Position numbers and translations under genes: made by a program. This document shows, one piece after another, positions 8,079 to 16,363 of a stretch of DNA of 64,000 nucleotides. Each line of letters opens with the position of its first letter. The stretch's first letter is position 1. Origin of the DNA: Bacteroidia bacterium (lineage in GTDB: Bacteria; Bacteroidota; Bacteroidia; B-17B0; Aurantibacillaceae); contig JALHRL010000017.1 in NCBI GenBank assembly GCA_022841465.1, positions 18,580 to 82,579 on the forward strand. Direction: 5' to 3'. The notes under the pieces were generated by a model. The model searched no databases, was not told the origin of the DNA, and saw only the letters and a list, made by a program, of their open reading frames with translations.

Positions 8079-8603
8079 CTATTTTAAAGGCGCAATTATT
8101 GTTCTAACCGATTGAAAAAGTTCATCAGAAGTAATTTTCAAATTCTCTTTAAACATACTATTTAAATCTCCGCTCATTTTATAGCCAAATAATAAGGCGA
8201 AAAAAGCTGTAACCACGCCGGCTTTATGGTGACTTGCATTATATTTTTTCAGTCTCAAATAACAATCCTTCACAAATTCCTTCTTTTTCATTTTTTCTAC
8301 TGATATAAAATACTGCTCGTAATAAAATAATATTTCATCTACATCAATGTTTCCGGAATTTTTAATATACAAGTCTACTTTTTCTTCTACTTTTTTATAT
8401 TTATCATTTATTGGTTTCTCAAATGCTTTTTCAACCCATTCAAAACTATCAACCAAATTACTTAAAACTACTCTCCCCTTTCTGTGGCTTTTAATAACAC
8501 TTCCTACATAATGTAATTTATTTATTACTTCAGGAAAATCTTTTCTTTTTATTCTAAAATGAAAGTATTTAGAATCTTCTTTATGTAATGGATCTATTGG
8601 CAT
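8079..8603 (-). CDS. Uncharacterised protein encoded with the integrase
   Basis: I do not recognise a family. The 174 residues are hydrophilic and Lys-rich with mostly helical character; no membrane segment or signal peptide is visible. The start lies only 5 bases after the integrase stop, so the two are surely co-transcribed, and the excisionase-like gene follows on the same strand. Similar small genes beside Bacteroidota integrases are element-encoded, but no function can be assigned. Confidence 0.65.
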   Translation of the reverse strand: MPIDPLHKEDSKYFHFRIKRKDFPEVINKLHYVGSVIKSHRKGRVVLSNLVDSFEWVEKAFEKPINDKYKKVEEKVDLYIKNSGNIDVDEILFYYEQYFISVEKMKKKEFVKDCYLRLKKYNASHHKAGVVTAFFALLFGYKMSGDLNSMFKENLKITSDELFQSVRTIIAPLK

Positions 8604-8608
8604 AATTT

Positions 8609-9823
8609 CTATTTTAAAATTTTATCTAATTTATCAACGGCGTTAGACAACATGCTGTTTGTTATTTTGGCATAAACTTCTGTAGTTTTTATACTACTAT
8701 GCCCTAATTGTTTACTAACTACTTCTAAAGGAACACCATTTGAAAGAAATATAGTTGTGGCACTTGTATGGCGGGCAACGTGGTGTGTTAATGGCTTTTT
8801 TATTTCCGCCAAATCTGCAATAGTTTTTAAATACGCGTTCACTTTTTGGTTACTTAGGCGTGGTAATACATAACCGGAAACCAATCTTTCAAATTCATAC
8901 TTATCGTAAATTAATTTTGCTTTTTCTAGCATTGGTATTCGCTGTGGTTCTTTTGTTTTTTGTTGGGTAAAATTTATCCAATACTTTTTCCCGTCATATT
9001 CAACATTCTCATCCATTAAATTATCAGCATCAGTAAATCGCATTCCGGTATACACCGAAAAAAGAAACTTATCTCTGGCTCTTTTTAAACTTTGATTTCC
9101 ACCTAAATCATGCTCCTCTATTCTATTTAACTCTGCTTTCGTTAAATAGGTTCTTGCCGATTCCTGGTTTTTAATTCTAAATTTTCTATATGGGTTATTA
9201 GTTATTAAACCATCTTCAATAGCCATACTAAAAAGTGCACGCAATTTTTTATGATACTTATTTACAGAAGCACGCGATAAAGTATTCACCTTGCTGTTTA
9301 TTAATTTGGTTTCCATTAAAAAAATGTCAAATTTTCTTATTACACTTTCATTTACATCTGACAGAGATATATTTCTTAAATTGAAGTTAATTAAAAATTT
9401 CTTTAAATGCATGTAGGTAGTTCTATAATTCTGAATAGTAGAAAAGGCCGATTCTTTATTTGTTTCTATTCTCTCATTTAATGTTTTTTCAAAATATTCA
9501 TGCAAGGTTAAAATTGTTACATCCCGTCCTAAAAATTGATGTTTAATAGCAAATGCAGTTATAGGCTTTTTACAATGTTTTAATTCATAGTATATACTTT
9601 TAATTTCTGCCTCAATTTCACCTAAACGAGAATTAATAAAATTATTACCATTTACCCTTTGGCTTTTTCCATCCCATTCTGTGGCCTGGTCAATATACTG
9701 GCGAGTTGAAATTTCTACCTTTTTTCTATTTACCATTACCCTCAAAAAAATGGCGTATTGTCCGTTTTTTAAAGAGCTAGAGCTATTTAAATAGTACTTT
9801 AATGATAGGGAATCAATTCTCAT
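8609..9823 (-). CDS. Tyrosine site-specific integrase
   Basis: The 404-residue protein has the Bacteroidota integrase layout: an N-terminal arm-binding strand domain (about 1-85), a SAM-like core-binding domain (about 105-205) and the catalytic domain. Catalytic residues are R262 (TGMRFTDADNL), K289, H348-x-x-R351, H375 (LGHSS) and nucleophile Y384 (TEVYAKI). All are present, so it should be active. The promoter end faces the 3' end of tRNA-Phe, about 250 bases away, with five ACTGAAACA motifs between. That is the usual layout of an element integrated at a tRNA gene. It is not an IntI-type integron integrase by appearance. Confidence 0.93.
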   Translation of the reverse strand: MRIDSLSLKYYLNSSSSLKNGQYAIFLRVMVNRKKVEISTRQYIDQATEWDGKSQRVNGNNFINSRLGEIEAEIKSIYYELKHCKKPITAFAIKHQFLGRDVTILTLHEYFEKTLNERIETNKESAFSTIQNYRTTYMHLKKFLINFNLRNISLSDVNESVIRKFDIFLMETKLINSKVNTLSRASVNKYHKKLRALFSMAIEDGLITNNPYRKFRIKNQESARTYLTKAELNRIEEHDLGGNQSLKRARDKFLFSVYTGMRFTDADNLMDENVEYDGKKYWINFTQQKTKEPQRIPMLEKAKLIYDKYEFERLVSGYVLPRLSNQKVNAYLKTIADLAEIKKPLTHHVARHTSATTIFLSNGVPLEVVSKQLGHSSIKTTEVYAKITNSMLSNAVDKLDKILK

Positions 9824-9861
9824 GTGGTAAACCCTTGATATTCCTGGGCCGGGATTTTTTT

Positions 9862-10070
9862 ACTGAAACATTTATAATAATTTAAAAACACTGCAATTCG
9901 CTATTAGCCCTGTAAACATTAAAAAAAACAACTGAAACATTTTAATTTTAACTGAAACAAAACTGAAACAAATGTAGACTTTGGATGGGATATTTTAAAT
10001 TCCTTTAAATGAAAAACCCCTGTAATACAGGGGTTTGAACATTTGTGAACAGCTTTAAAACTGTTTCAGT
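9862..10070. repeat. Five ACTGAAACA motifs between integrase and tRNA-Phe
   Basis: ACTGAAACA occurs at 9862, 9931, 9951 and 9962 on the plus strand and once inverted at 10062-10070, where its end abuts the last base of the tRNA. The density and the position beside the integrase suggest arm-type integrase binding sites or the attachment region. The left-hand attachment site was not found in the window. Confidence 0.55.
10013..10037 (-). terminator. Intrinsic terminator after tRNA-Phe
   Basis: AAACCCCTGT and its complement ACAGGGGTTT form a 10-bp stem with a 3-base loop; on the minus strand a T-run follows. It lies about 30 bases downstream of the tRNA 3' end. Confidence 0.75.
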
Positions 10071-10142
10071 GGTACCTCCAGGAATCGAACCAGGGACACA
10101 AGGATTTTCAGTCCTTTGCTCTACCGACTGAGCTAAGGTACC
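10070..10142 (-). tRNA. tRNA-Phe (anticodon GAA)
   Basis: The minus strand gives a complete 73-base cloverleaf. The acceptor is GGTACCT/AGGTACC with discriminator A at 10070, the D-arm is GCTC/GAGC, the anticodon stem is AAGGA/TCCTT with loop CTGAAAA (anticodon GAA), and the T-arm is CCTGG-TTCGATT-CCAGG. CCA is not encoded. Its 3' end marks the border between the accessory island on the left and core genes on the right. Confidence 0.97.
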
Positions 10143-10162
10143 ATACTCAGAATTAAGAGGTG

Positions 10163-10193
10163 CAAAAATATATAAAAATTATTATATGCCAAA
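10163..10193 (-). promoter_or_regulatory. Promoter of tRNA-Phe
   Basis: On the minus strand TTTG (10193-10190) and TATTTTTG (10170-10163) are separated by 19 bases, matching the Bacteroidota -33/-7 promoter TTTG-N19-TAnnTTTG. It lies about 20 bases before the tRNA. Confidence 0.7.
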
Positions 10194-10254
10194 ATTTTGT
10201 AAAAAAACTTAAAGGGCTTATCCTCAGCCTTATTTCAATTATCTTTACCTTTTC

Positions 10255-10986
10255 ATGTCAACTATTTCAATAGATTTTGGTAATACACACATCAAATTAG
10301 CCTTATTTGATGGAAATAATTTATTAGAAGAAAAGCAAGTTGATTCAATAGACGAATTATTTCAATTAGAAGACTTTTTTCTGAGGGCAAAACAGGCCAT
10401 AATTTGTTCTGTTACAACACAGCACGAGGCCTTTATATCCAAATATAAAAATAAATTAAACATTCTTTTTTTCGACAACCAACTGCCCATTCCCCTTGCA
10501 AATCTGTACAAAACACCCCAATCATTAGGCACAGATAGGTTAGCCGCAGCCATTGGCGCATATAGCTTGTTCCCGGAGCAACATGTTTTAAATGTTGATT
10601 GTGGCACTTGCATTAAATTTAATTTCGTAAACAGTAAAGGTGAATTCTTTGGCGGTGCAATTTCGCCCGGTTTACGCATGCGATTTAAAGCATTAAATCA
10701 CTTTACCAGCAAACTTCCGCTAATACAATTTGACGAAAATTATAGCAAACTAATAGGGACAAATACTGAAGAATCTATTTTAAGTGGAGTTATTACAGGA
10801 GCAACTGCAGAAATAGATGGAATTATTAATGAATATTTACTTCAGTTTAAAAATTTGGTAACCGTTATTTCAGGAGGAGATGCTAATTTCTTTGCAAAAC
10901 GTTTAAAAAATAGCATCTTTACGCACCCTAATTTGGTACTAATTGGCTTAAATTACACCTTAGTTTACAACATTGAAAAAAAATAA
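10255..10986 (+). CDS. coaX: Type III pantothenate kinase
   Basis: CoaX phosphorylates pantothenate, the first step of coenzyme A synthesis. The 243-residue protein has the ASKHA phosphate-binding motif DFGNTHIKLALFD near the N-terminus, GTDRLAAAIGAY (about 97-108), VDCGTCIKFNFV (about 120-131) and GGAISPGLRMR (about 139-149), all type III signatures. The length is normal. The start is the only ATG before the DFGNT motif. Its end overlaps the following outer-membrane gene by 14 bases, so it leads an operon with that gene and lptC. Confidence 0.95.
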   Translation: MSTISIDFGNTHIKLALFDGNNLLEEKQVDSIDELFQLEDFFLRAKQAIICSVTTQHEAFISKYKNKLNILFFDNQLPIPLANLYKTPQSLGTDRLAAAIGAYSLFPEQHVLNVDCGTCIKFNFVNSKGEFFGGAISPGLRMRFKALNHFTSKLPLIQFDENYSKLIGTNTEESILSGVITGATAEIDGIINEYLLQFKNLVTVISGGDANFFAKRLKNSIFTHPNLVLIGLNYTLVYNIEKK

Positions 10987-12454
10987 CTTAATAATACTTT
11001 TCTTTACAGTAATTGCGCATTTTTTAAACGCTCAAATTAACACTTTTAGTCCTTATTCCCGTTTCGGTTTAGGCGAATTAAATCAAAATACGTTGGCACA
11101 CAATCAGGGTATGGGCGGTGCATTTGCTGCTTTAAAACCCGATTCTATTTTTCCGGTAATGATAAATACTGGAAATCCCGCATCGTATGCCTTAATTAAA
11201 TTTGCAACGTTTGAAGTTGGTGGCTTCTATACAAACTCAAAATTTAGCACACAATCGGTTTCTGTAATGAAAAATAACGCCAATTTTAGTTACGCTGTTT
11301 TGGGTTTTCCAATTCGTAAAAAATCAGGTGCTGTTCTTGGAATTATGCCTTACAGTAATGTTGGATACAATTTAAACAACACAGTTGACGAAAAAAATAT
11401 TGGTAATGTTTCCTACAATTACAACGGTGAAGGCGGATTTAATAAAGCGTTTGTTGGATACGGAACCATGCCTTTTAGAGATAAATTAATTAATTTCAGA
11501 AAAAAAGAAACTGCGAAATTTAACAACCCTGAAAAGGTTTATTCAAGAAAAAGGTACGCTGTAAAAGAATTTACAAACGAATTACTTAGCGACTTTAGCA
11601 TTGGCTTTAATGCAAATTATTTGTTTGGCTCAATAAAAAATTACGCAGATGTTCGTTACCCTAACTCAAATTTATATTACAATACCATTCGAGAAAGCAC
11701 CATTCGCTTACACGATTTTACAGGAAATTTTGGTATTCAAACCGGTTTTACAATTGATAGTGTAAAAGTAAAACGAAAAAAAGACACCTTAACCTCTAAC
11801 CTTGGCAAACGTGTTGTTTTAAAAGAAAAAATAAAAATTGTGTTTGGCTATTACATGAACTTAAACAACACCTTAAAAGCTAATTATGATTTAATTTCTT
11901 ACAATTATTTTCTTACCAATACGTCAGGTATTTTACCACGAGACACCGTAATAAAAATTGTGGATGCCAATGGGAAAATAAAACTTCCACTTGAAAACGG
12001 TATAGGAATTGGGATTAAACGCGGCGAAAAATTAAACATTGTTTTAGATTACGCCATTACCAATTGGAATAATTTTAAACTCCTAAATTACAACGATTCT
12101 TTAAAAAACAGCACACGAATGGCTATTGGTTTTAATTATGTTCCTGAAAAATTTGCAACCGGAAAAGGAACTTTTTTTAGAAGAAGCCAATATCGCTTAG
12201 GTGCTTTTTACAATACAGGATATTTAAACTTAAACAACACCTTAATTACAACCTACGGTGTTTCTGCCGGAATTAGTTTACCGGTTGGTATAAGAACCGG
12301 CACCGGTTTAATAAACCTTGGTATACAATATGGAACCACAGGAACCAATTCAAATAATCTTATAAAAGAAAATTTTATAAAAGTGAATGTTGGCTTTACC
12401 TTTAATTCAACTTATTTCGATGATCTTTGGTTCAGAAAGTTCAAATACGATTAA
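10973..12454 (+). CDS. Outer-membrane beta-barrel protein, conserved in Bacteroidota
   Basis: A signal peptide (MKKNNLIILFFTVIAHFLNA, cleavage about residue 20) precedes a 470-residue region rich in alternating aromatic/polar strands. The start INTFSPYSRFGLGEL resembles a Bacteroidota family of putative outer-membrane proteins; the exact function is unknown. The C-terminus (VNVGFTFNSTYFDDLWFRKF) looks like closing barrel strands. It overlaps coaX and is followed without a gap by lptC, an arrangement consistent with outer-membrane biogenesis, but no transported substrate can be proposed. Confidence 0.75.
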   Translation: MKKNNLIILFFTVIAHFLNAQINTFSPYSRFGLGELNQNTLAHNQGMGGAFAALKPDSIFPVMINTGNPASYALIKFATFEVGGFYTNSKFSTQSVSVMKNNANFSYAVLGFPIRKKSGAVLGIMPYSNVGYNLNNTVDEKNIGNVSYNYNGEGGFNKAFVGYGTMPFRDKLINFRKKETAKFNNPEKVYSRKRYAVKEFTNELLSDFSIGFNANYLFGSIKNYADVRYPNSNLYYNTIRESTIRLHDFTGNFGIQTGFTIDSVKVKRKKDTLTSNLGKRVVLKEKIKIVFGYYMNLNNTLKANYDLISYNYFLTNTSGILPRDTVIKIVDANGKIKLPLENGIGIGIKRGEKLNIVLDYAITNWNNFKLLNYNDSLKNSTRMAIGFNYVPEKFATGKGTFFRRSQYRLGAFYNTGYLNLNNTLITTYGVSAGISLPVGIRTGTGLINLGIQYGTTGTNSNNLIKENFIKVNVGFTFNSTYFDDLWFRKFKYD

Positions 12455-13012
12455 TTGAAAAAAATATTTTCATATTCCATCTTTGTTTTCTCCATTTTAT
12501 ATGGCTTTATTTCTTGCACTAACGACTTAAAAGATGTTATGGCTATACCGGCCAATAAATTAAGTCCAACACAAACTGCCGATACTATTTCCTTTATTTA
12601 TACAGATAGCTCTCAACTTAAAATTGTTTTAAAAGCAAACCGATTAATTCAATTCAGTAAAAATGTTACAGAGCCTTTTACCATTTTACCTAACGGAGTA
12701 AATGTTTCTTTTTTTGATGAACAAGAAAAAATCACAAGCACACTAAAGGCAAACTACGCTATCAGGTACGATTTAACGAAACGAATGGAAGCACGTTACG
12801 CCGTTGAAGTCATTAATAAAAATAACGAGAAACTGGAAACAGAAAAACTAATTTGGGATGAAGGAAAAAAAATTATTTATACAGATGCATTTGTAAAAAT
12901 AACCACTGCTACACAAATTATTACCGGAAAAGGATTAGAAAGTAACGAAGATTTTTCTAAATACAGCATAAAACAAGTACAAGCTACTATTCAACTTAAC
13001 AACGAAATCTAA
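12455..13012 (+). CDS. lptC: LPS export protein LptC
   Basis: LptC is the periplasmic, inner-membrane-attached part of the Lpt bridge that hands lipopolysaccharide to LptA. The 185-residue protein starts with a lipoprotein signal ending in FISC (Cys21), typical of Bacteroidota LptC, and continues with the beta-jellyroll repeats seen in SQLKIVLKANRLIQF, ITSTLKANYAIRYDLTKRME and KLIWDEGKKIIYTDAFVKIT. The start is TTG, directly after the TAA of the preceding gene. It is probably co-transcribed with coaX and the barrel protein. Confidence 0.88.
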   Translation: MKKIFSYSIFVFSILYGFISCTNDLKDVMAIPANKLSPTQTADTISFIYTDSSQLKIVLKANRLIQFSKNVTEPFTILPNGVNVSFFDEQEKITSTLKANYAIRYDLTKRMEARYAVEVINKNNEKLETEKLIWDEGKKIIYTDAFVKITTATQIITGKGLESNEDFSKYSIKQVQATIQLNNEI

Positions 13013-13013
13013 T

Positions 13014-13232
13014 ATGGAAAATAATTTATTTAAAATAATGGAAAAACTTTGGTTAGCCGGTGCTATCCTTGGAGCAATTTGTTGTGTTTTCTTTTTAATT
13101 CAAAAAGACAATGATAGTGCTTTGTTTTTCTTTGGTTTTTTTATTTTATCATCCCTCATCTATTTACTTCGTAAAAGACAAGGTAAGCGACATCAAGAAT
13201 ACTTAGAACATAAAAAAAAGGCGGGAAAATAA
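13014..13232 (+). CDS. Small two-helix membrane protein
   Basis: The 72-residue protein has two hydrophobic segments (about 11-28 and 34-50) and a very basic C-terminal tail (RKRQGKRHQEYLEHKKK). It starts one base after the lptC stop and ends inside the left arm of a terminator, so it closes the coaX-lptC operon. No family is recognised. Confidence 0.7.
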   Translation: MENNLFKIMEKLWLAGAILGAICCVFFLIQKDNDSALFFFGFFILSSLIYLLRKRQGKRHQEYLEHKKKAGK

Positions 13233-13244
13233 TCCCGCCTTTTT
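13220..13244 (+). terminator. Intrinsic terminator of the coaX-lptC operon
   Basis: GGCGGGA and TCCCGCC pair around a short A/T loop and are followed by TTTTT. The left arm overlaps the last codons of the small membrane protein gene. It may also serve the convergent metallopeptidase gene. Confidence 0.88.
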
Positions 13245-13263
13245 AATCATCATTCATCAATTG

Positions 13264-13971
13264 CTAATCTTTATTGCTTCCTGTAAATCTCAAAATCATA
13301 TAAAGCAACGAAGCTATAGAACCAAGAGCAGCAACAAAATAAGTATAAGCAGCCCATCTTAAAGCGTCCTTTGCATTTTCATGTTCAGAACCATAAGTAA
13401 TACCTGCACTATTTAACCAAACTAAAGCACGTTTACTTGCATCAACCTCTACAGGTAAGGTAACTATTGTAAACAAAGTAATAGCTGATTGTAACACAAT
13501 AAAAACCAACATTAATGTATTTCCTAAATTGGGCATGCTGTAAAAAGCAAAAGCCAATGCAAACGAAAGCAAACCCATTAATGTTGATGCAATTTGTACT
13601 GCAGGAACCATTTTGCTCCTCATGGTTAACCAGGTATAAGCCGTAGCGTGCTGAACCGCATGGCCGCATTCGTGAGCCGCAACTGCAACAGCGGCAACAT
13701 GCCTGCCATGATATACATCTGTACTTAAGTTTACTGTTTTGTTTGCCGGATTATAATGGTCGGTTAACTGCCCTTCCACACTTACAACTTTTACATCATA
13801 AATACCGTTTTCTTTCAGCATCTTCTCCGCTGCTTCTTTACCGCTTATTCCACTTGTTAAACGTTCTTGCGAATATTTCGCAAATTTTGATTTTAAAACC
13901 GAACTTATTAGTAATCCCAATAACATAAAAATGCCGGTAATTACCATTAGTCCCATATCATACATAAACAT
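13264..13971 (-). CDS. YugP-family zinc metallopeptidase, membrane-bound
   Basis: The 235-residue protein carries an N-terminal membrane helix (about 7-27), then H100-ECG-H104 in AVAAHECGHAVQHA, the HExxH zinc motif of the neutral zinc metallopeptidase family (YugP-type). VNLSTDVYHGRHVAAVAVAAH is the family-typical lead-in. Two or three further hydrophobic segments occupy residues about 125-175 and 212-232. Substrates are unknown; a membrane-protein quality-control role is often proposed. It is transcribed alone, convergent with the coaX operon. Confidence 0.9.
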   Translation of the reverse strand: MFMYDMGLMVITGIFMLLGLLISSVLKSKFAKYSQERLTSGISGKEAAEKMLKENGIYDVKVVSVEGQLTDHYNPANKTVNLSTDVYHGRHVAAVAVAAHECGHAVQHATAYTWLTMRSKMVPAVQIASTLMGLLSFALAFAFYSMPNLGNTLMLVFIVLQSAITLFTIVTLPVEVDASKRALVWLNSAGITYGSEHENAKDALRWAAYTYFVAALGSIASLLYMILRFTGSNKD

Positions 13972-14171
13972 AGCTTTTTGTTTTTTATGCTTTGGTAATC
14001 AATTTATATACCAAAACAAATTCATGACAAAATTACATGAATAATTAGGTGTTTCAGCGTATTTATCTCTTAAATAAGCTTAAAAATTAACAAGCAAGGT
14101 TTAGTAAGTAATATCCTTTAGGCAAAATGGCGTTTATTAATAAGTTAGATTTAGTTTTTGATAATTATTTT

Positions 14172-14939
14172 ATGAGTGATAAACCACTAATATTAGTAAC
14201 AAACGACGATGGTATTTTTTCGCCGGGCATTAAACACTTGGTTGAAATTGCAAAACAATTTGGCGAAGTGGTAGTGGTAGCGCCCGATAAGCCACAAAGC
14301 GGAATGGGGCACGCCATTACTATTAACTCTACTTTGCGATTAGAAAAAACGAACTATCATAAAACCACAATTGAGTTAGCCTGTAATGGTACACCTGTTG
14401 ATTGTGTTAAGATGGCCGTAAATAATATTCTTAAAAAAAGACCTGATTTAGTTGTAAGCGGAATAAATCATGGAAGCAATAGCTCCATTAACGTTATTTA
14501 CAGTGGAACCATGAGTGCCGCCATTGAAGGTGCTTTAGAAGGTTCACCTAGCATTGGTTTTAGTTTATGTGATTATGCATTGGAAGCCGATTTTGAATCT
14601 TCTACCCAGCATCTTAAAAAGATAATTGAATTTGCCCTAAAAAACAAAATGCCCAAAGGAGTTTGCTACAATGTAAATATTCCAAAGCTACGCACCGAAG
14701 ATATTAAAGGGATTAAATTTGTGAGACAAGCAAAAGCCAATTGGGTAGAACGCTTTGATGAGCGTAAAGACCCTTACGGTAGAAGCTATTTTTGGTTAAC
14801 AGGCGAGTTTGTAAATTTTGAACCGGAAGCAACCGATACAGATGAATATGCATTATCGCAAGGCTACATTTCAGTTGTTCCAACTCAAGTAGATTTAACG
14901 GCGCATCAACATTTAATGGAAGTAAAAAACAAACTGTAA
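14172..14939 (+). CDS. surE: 5'/3'-nucleotidase SurE
   Basis: SurE is a metal-dependent nucleoside-monophosphate phosphatase. ILVTNDDGIFSPGIKHL at the N-terminus holds the metal-binding Asp pair; SGINHGSN and YSGTMSAAIEGA are the other catalytic-site motifs. I choose the ATG at 14172 because family members begin a few residues before ILVTNDDG; an in-frame ATG at 14127 would add 15 residues. Length (about 255) is normal. The gene leads an operon with a small membrane protein, lpxB and a SpoIID-like gene, with gaps or overlaps of only a few bases. Confidence 0.95.
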   Translation: MSDKPLILVTNDDGIFSPGIKHLVEIAKQFGEVVVVAPDKPQSGMGHAITINSTLRLEKTNYHKTTIELACNGTPVDCVKMAVNNILKKRPDLVVSGINHGSNSSINVIYSGTMSAAIEGALEGSPSIGFSLCDYALEADFESSTQHLKKIIEFALKNKMPKGVCYNVNIPKLRTEDIKGIKFVRQAKANWVERFDERKDPYGRSYFWLTGEFVNFEPEATDTDEYALSQGYISVVPTQVDLTAHQHLMEVKNKL

Positions 14940-14940
14940 T

Positions 14941-15243
14941 ATGGAGTGGTATAAAATAAATAAAACATGGATAGGTGTTGTAGCAGGGATTTTAATACCC
15001 TTAATGTGCTATTCACTTTACTGGATTTTCTTTCAGCGCAATGTTCAAATAGATGAAAACGATATTCGGTATTTAATAAATAAAGAATTAAATGTTAATG
15101 TTTTTAAAATGTGTTGCGGTACCGATTTAATTTTATTTTACTTAGGGTTAAATAAAAAACTAACTGCTTTTACAAAAGGTATAATTGCCAGTGTTGTCAT
15201 TTACGCACTTGTAATTGCTTATTTAACTTTTTTCAGCATTTGA
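14941..15243 (+). CDS. Small membrane protein between surE and lpxB
   Basis: The 100-residue protein has a clear N-terminal helix (about 10-32), a short Cys-containing segment and a C-terminal helix (about 80-100). It is found between surE and lpxB, starting one base after surE and overlapping lpxB by 4 bases. Small membrane proteins in this position are common in Bacteroidota, but I do not know a function. Translational coupling suggests a link to lpxB expression. Confidence 0.7.
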   Translation: MEWYKINKTWIGVVAGILIPLMCYSLYWIFFQRNVQIDENDIRYLINKELNVNVFKMCCGTDLILFYLGLNKKLTAFTKGIIASVVIYALVIAYLTFFSI

Positions 15244-16361
15244 AATTATTCTTCATAGCCGGTGAGCCAAGTGGCGATTTACATGCATCAAACTGCATGA
15301 AGGAACTGCTAATGCTTAATCCAACCATTGATTTTAAGTTTACAGGTGGCTCACTTATGAAAACAGTTGCCCACAAAAACCCTGAAATATCTATTGAAAA
15401 AATGGCCTTTATGGGTTTTACGGAAGTAATTGCAAATATACGAACCATACAAAATAATTTTAACACCGTAAAAAAAGCTATTTTAAATTACAAGCCTAAT
15501 GCATTGGTATTGGTTGATTATCCAGGATTTAATTTAAAAATGGCCAAGTGGGCTCATCAGCACAACATTACCGTATATTACTACATTTCACCAACAGTAT
15601 GGGCTTGGAAAGAAAATCGCGTTAACATTATAAAAAAATACACAAAAAAATTATTTGTTATTCTTCCGTTTGAAGAAGCCTTTTATGCAAAACACAATCA
15701 CAAAGTATATTTTGTTGGTCATCCCCTACTCGATTCTATAGAAGAAAAAAAGAAAACGCTTCCAACAAAGCAAGAATTTTTACAACAAAATAATTTAGAA
15801 ATTAAACCTATTATTGCCGTTTTACCCGGAAGCAGAAAACAAGAAATTGAGCGCATGATGCAAATTATGCTGAAGGTGAAAGATAGGTTTGCAAATTACC
15901 AATTTGTAATCGCAGCTTCTGATAATTTATCTACTGAGTATTATAAAAGTTTACAGCAACAAAATGTATCGGTTGTTTTTAATCAAACTTACGCCTTAAT
16001 GCATAATGCTGAAGCGGGTATTATTAAATCAGGAACCTCAACTTTAGAAAGCGCCTTGTTTAAACTTCCACAAGTAGTTTGTTACAAAGCAGGTAAAGTA
16101 TCTTTTGCCATTGCCAAACAACTGGTTGATATAAAATATATATCATTAGTGAATTTAATTTTAGATAAGCCTGCCGTTAAAGAACTTGTTCAAAATGATT
16201 TAACTTCCGAAAATATTGCGCAAGAACTGGAAAAGATATTGCATAATAAACCATACCGAGAAGAAATAATAAAAAATTACGACGAATTATATACAAAACT
16301 CGGCGGTAAAGGTGCCTCTGCTCGCGTTGCCGATTTAATTTATAACGATTTGAAAAATTAA
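15240..16361 (+). CDS. lpxB: Lipid-A-disaccharide synthase
   Basis: LpxB (GT19) joins UDP-diacylglucosamine and lipid X to make the lipid A disaccharide at the inner membrane. The N-terminal FFIAGEPSGDLHA and FMGFTEV are hallmark motifs. VDYPGFNLKMAKWA, YYISPTVWAWKENR, FVGHPLLD and VLPGSRKQEIERM follow in the normal order, and SGTSTLESALF is the sugar-nucleotide site. The 373-residue length is normal. The start is TTG at 15240, overlapping the stop of the previous gene. With lptC upstream it shows that this organism makes lipid A. Confidence 0.95.
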   Translation: MKLFFIAGEPSGDLHASNCMKELLMLNPTIDFKFTGGSLMKTVAHKNPEISIEKMAFMGFTEVIANIRTIQNNFNTVKKAILNYKPNALVLVDYPGFNLKMAKWAHQHNITVYYYISPTVWAWKENRVNIIKKYTKKLFVILPFEEAFYAKHNHKVYFVGHPLLDSIEEKKKTLPTKQEFLQQNNLEIKPIIAVLPGSRKQEIERMMQIMLKVKDRFANYQFVIAASDNLSTEYYKSLQQQNVSVVFNQTYALMHNAEAGIIKSGTSTLESALFKLPQVVCYKAGKVSFAIAKQLVDIKYISLVNLILDKPAVKELVQNDLTSENIAQELEKILHNKPYREEIIKNYDELYTKLGGKGASARVADLIYNDLKN

Positions 16362-16363
16362 AA

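Noticed and set aside
8609..9823. Integrase as an integron integrase serving the DUF2971 cassette
   Set aside because: It lies 5.5 kb from the cassette-like site and beside tRNA-Phe, with typical Bacteroidota element integrase layout; I see no IntI-specific extra helix.
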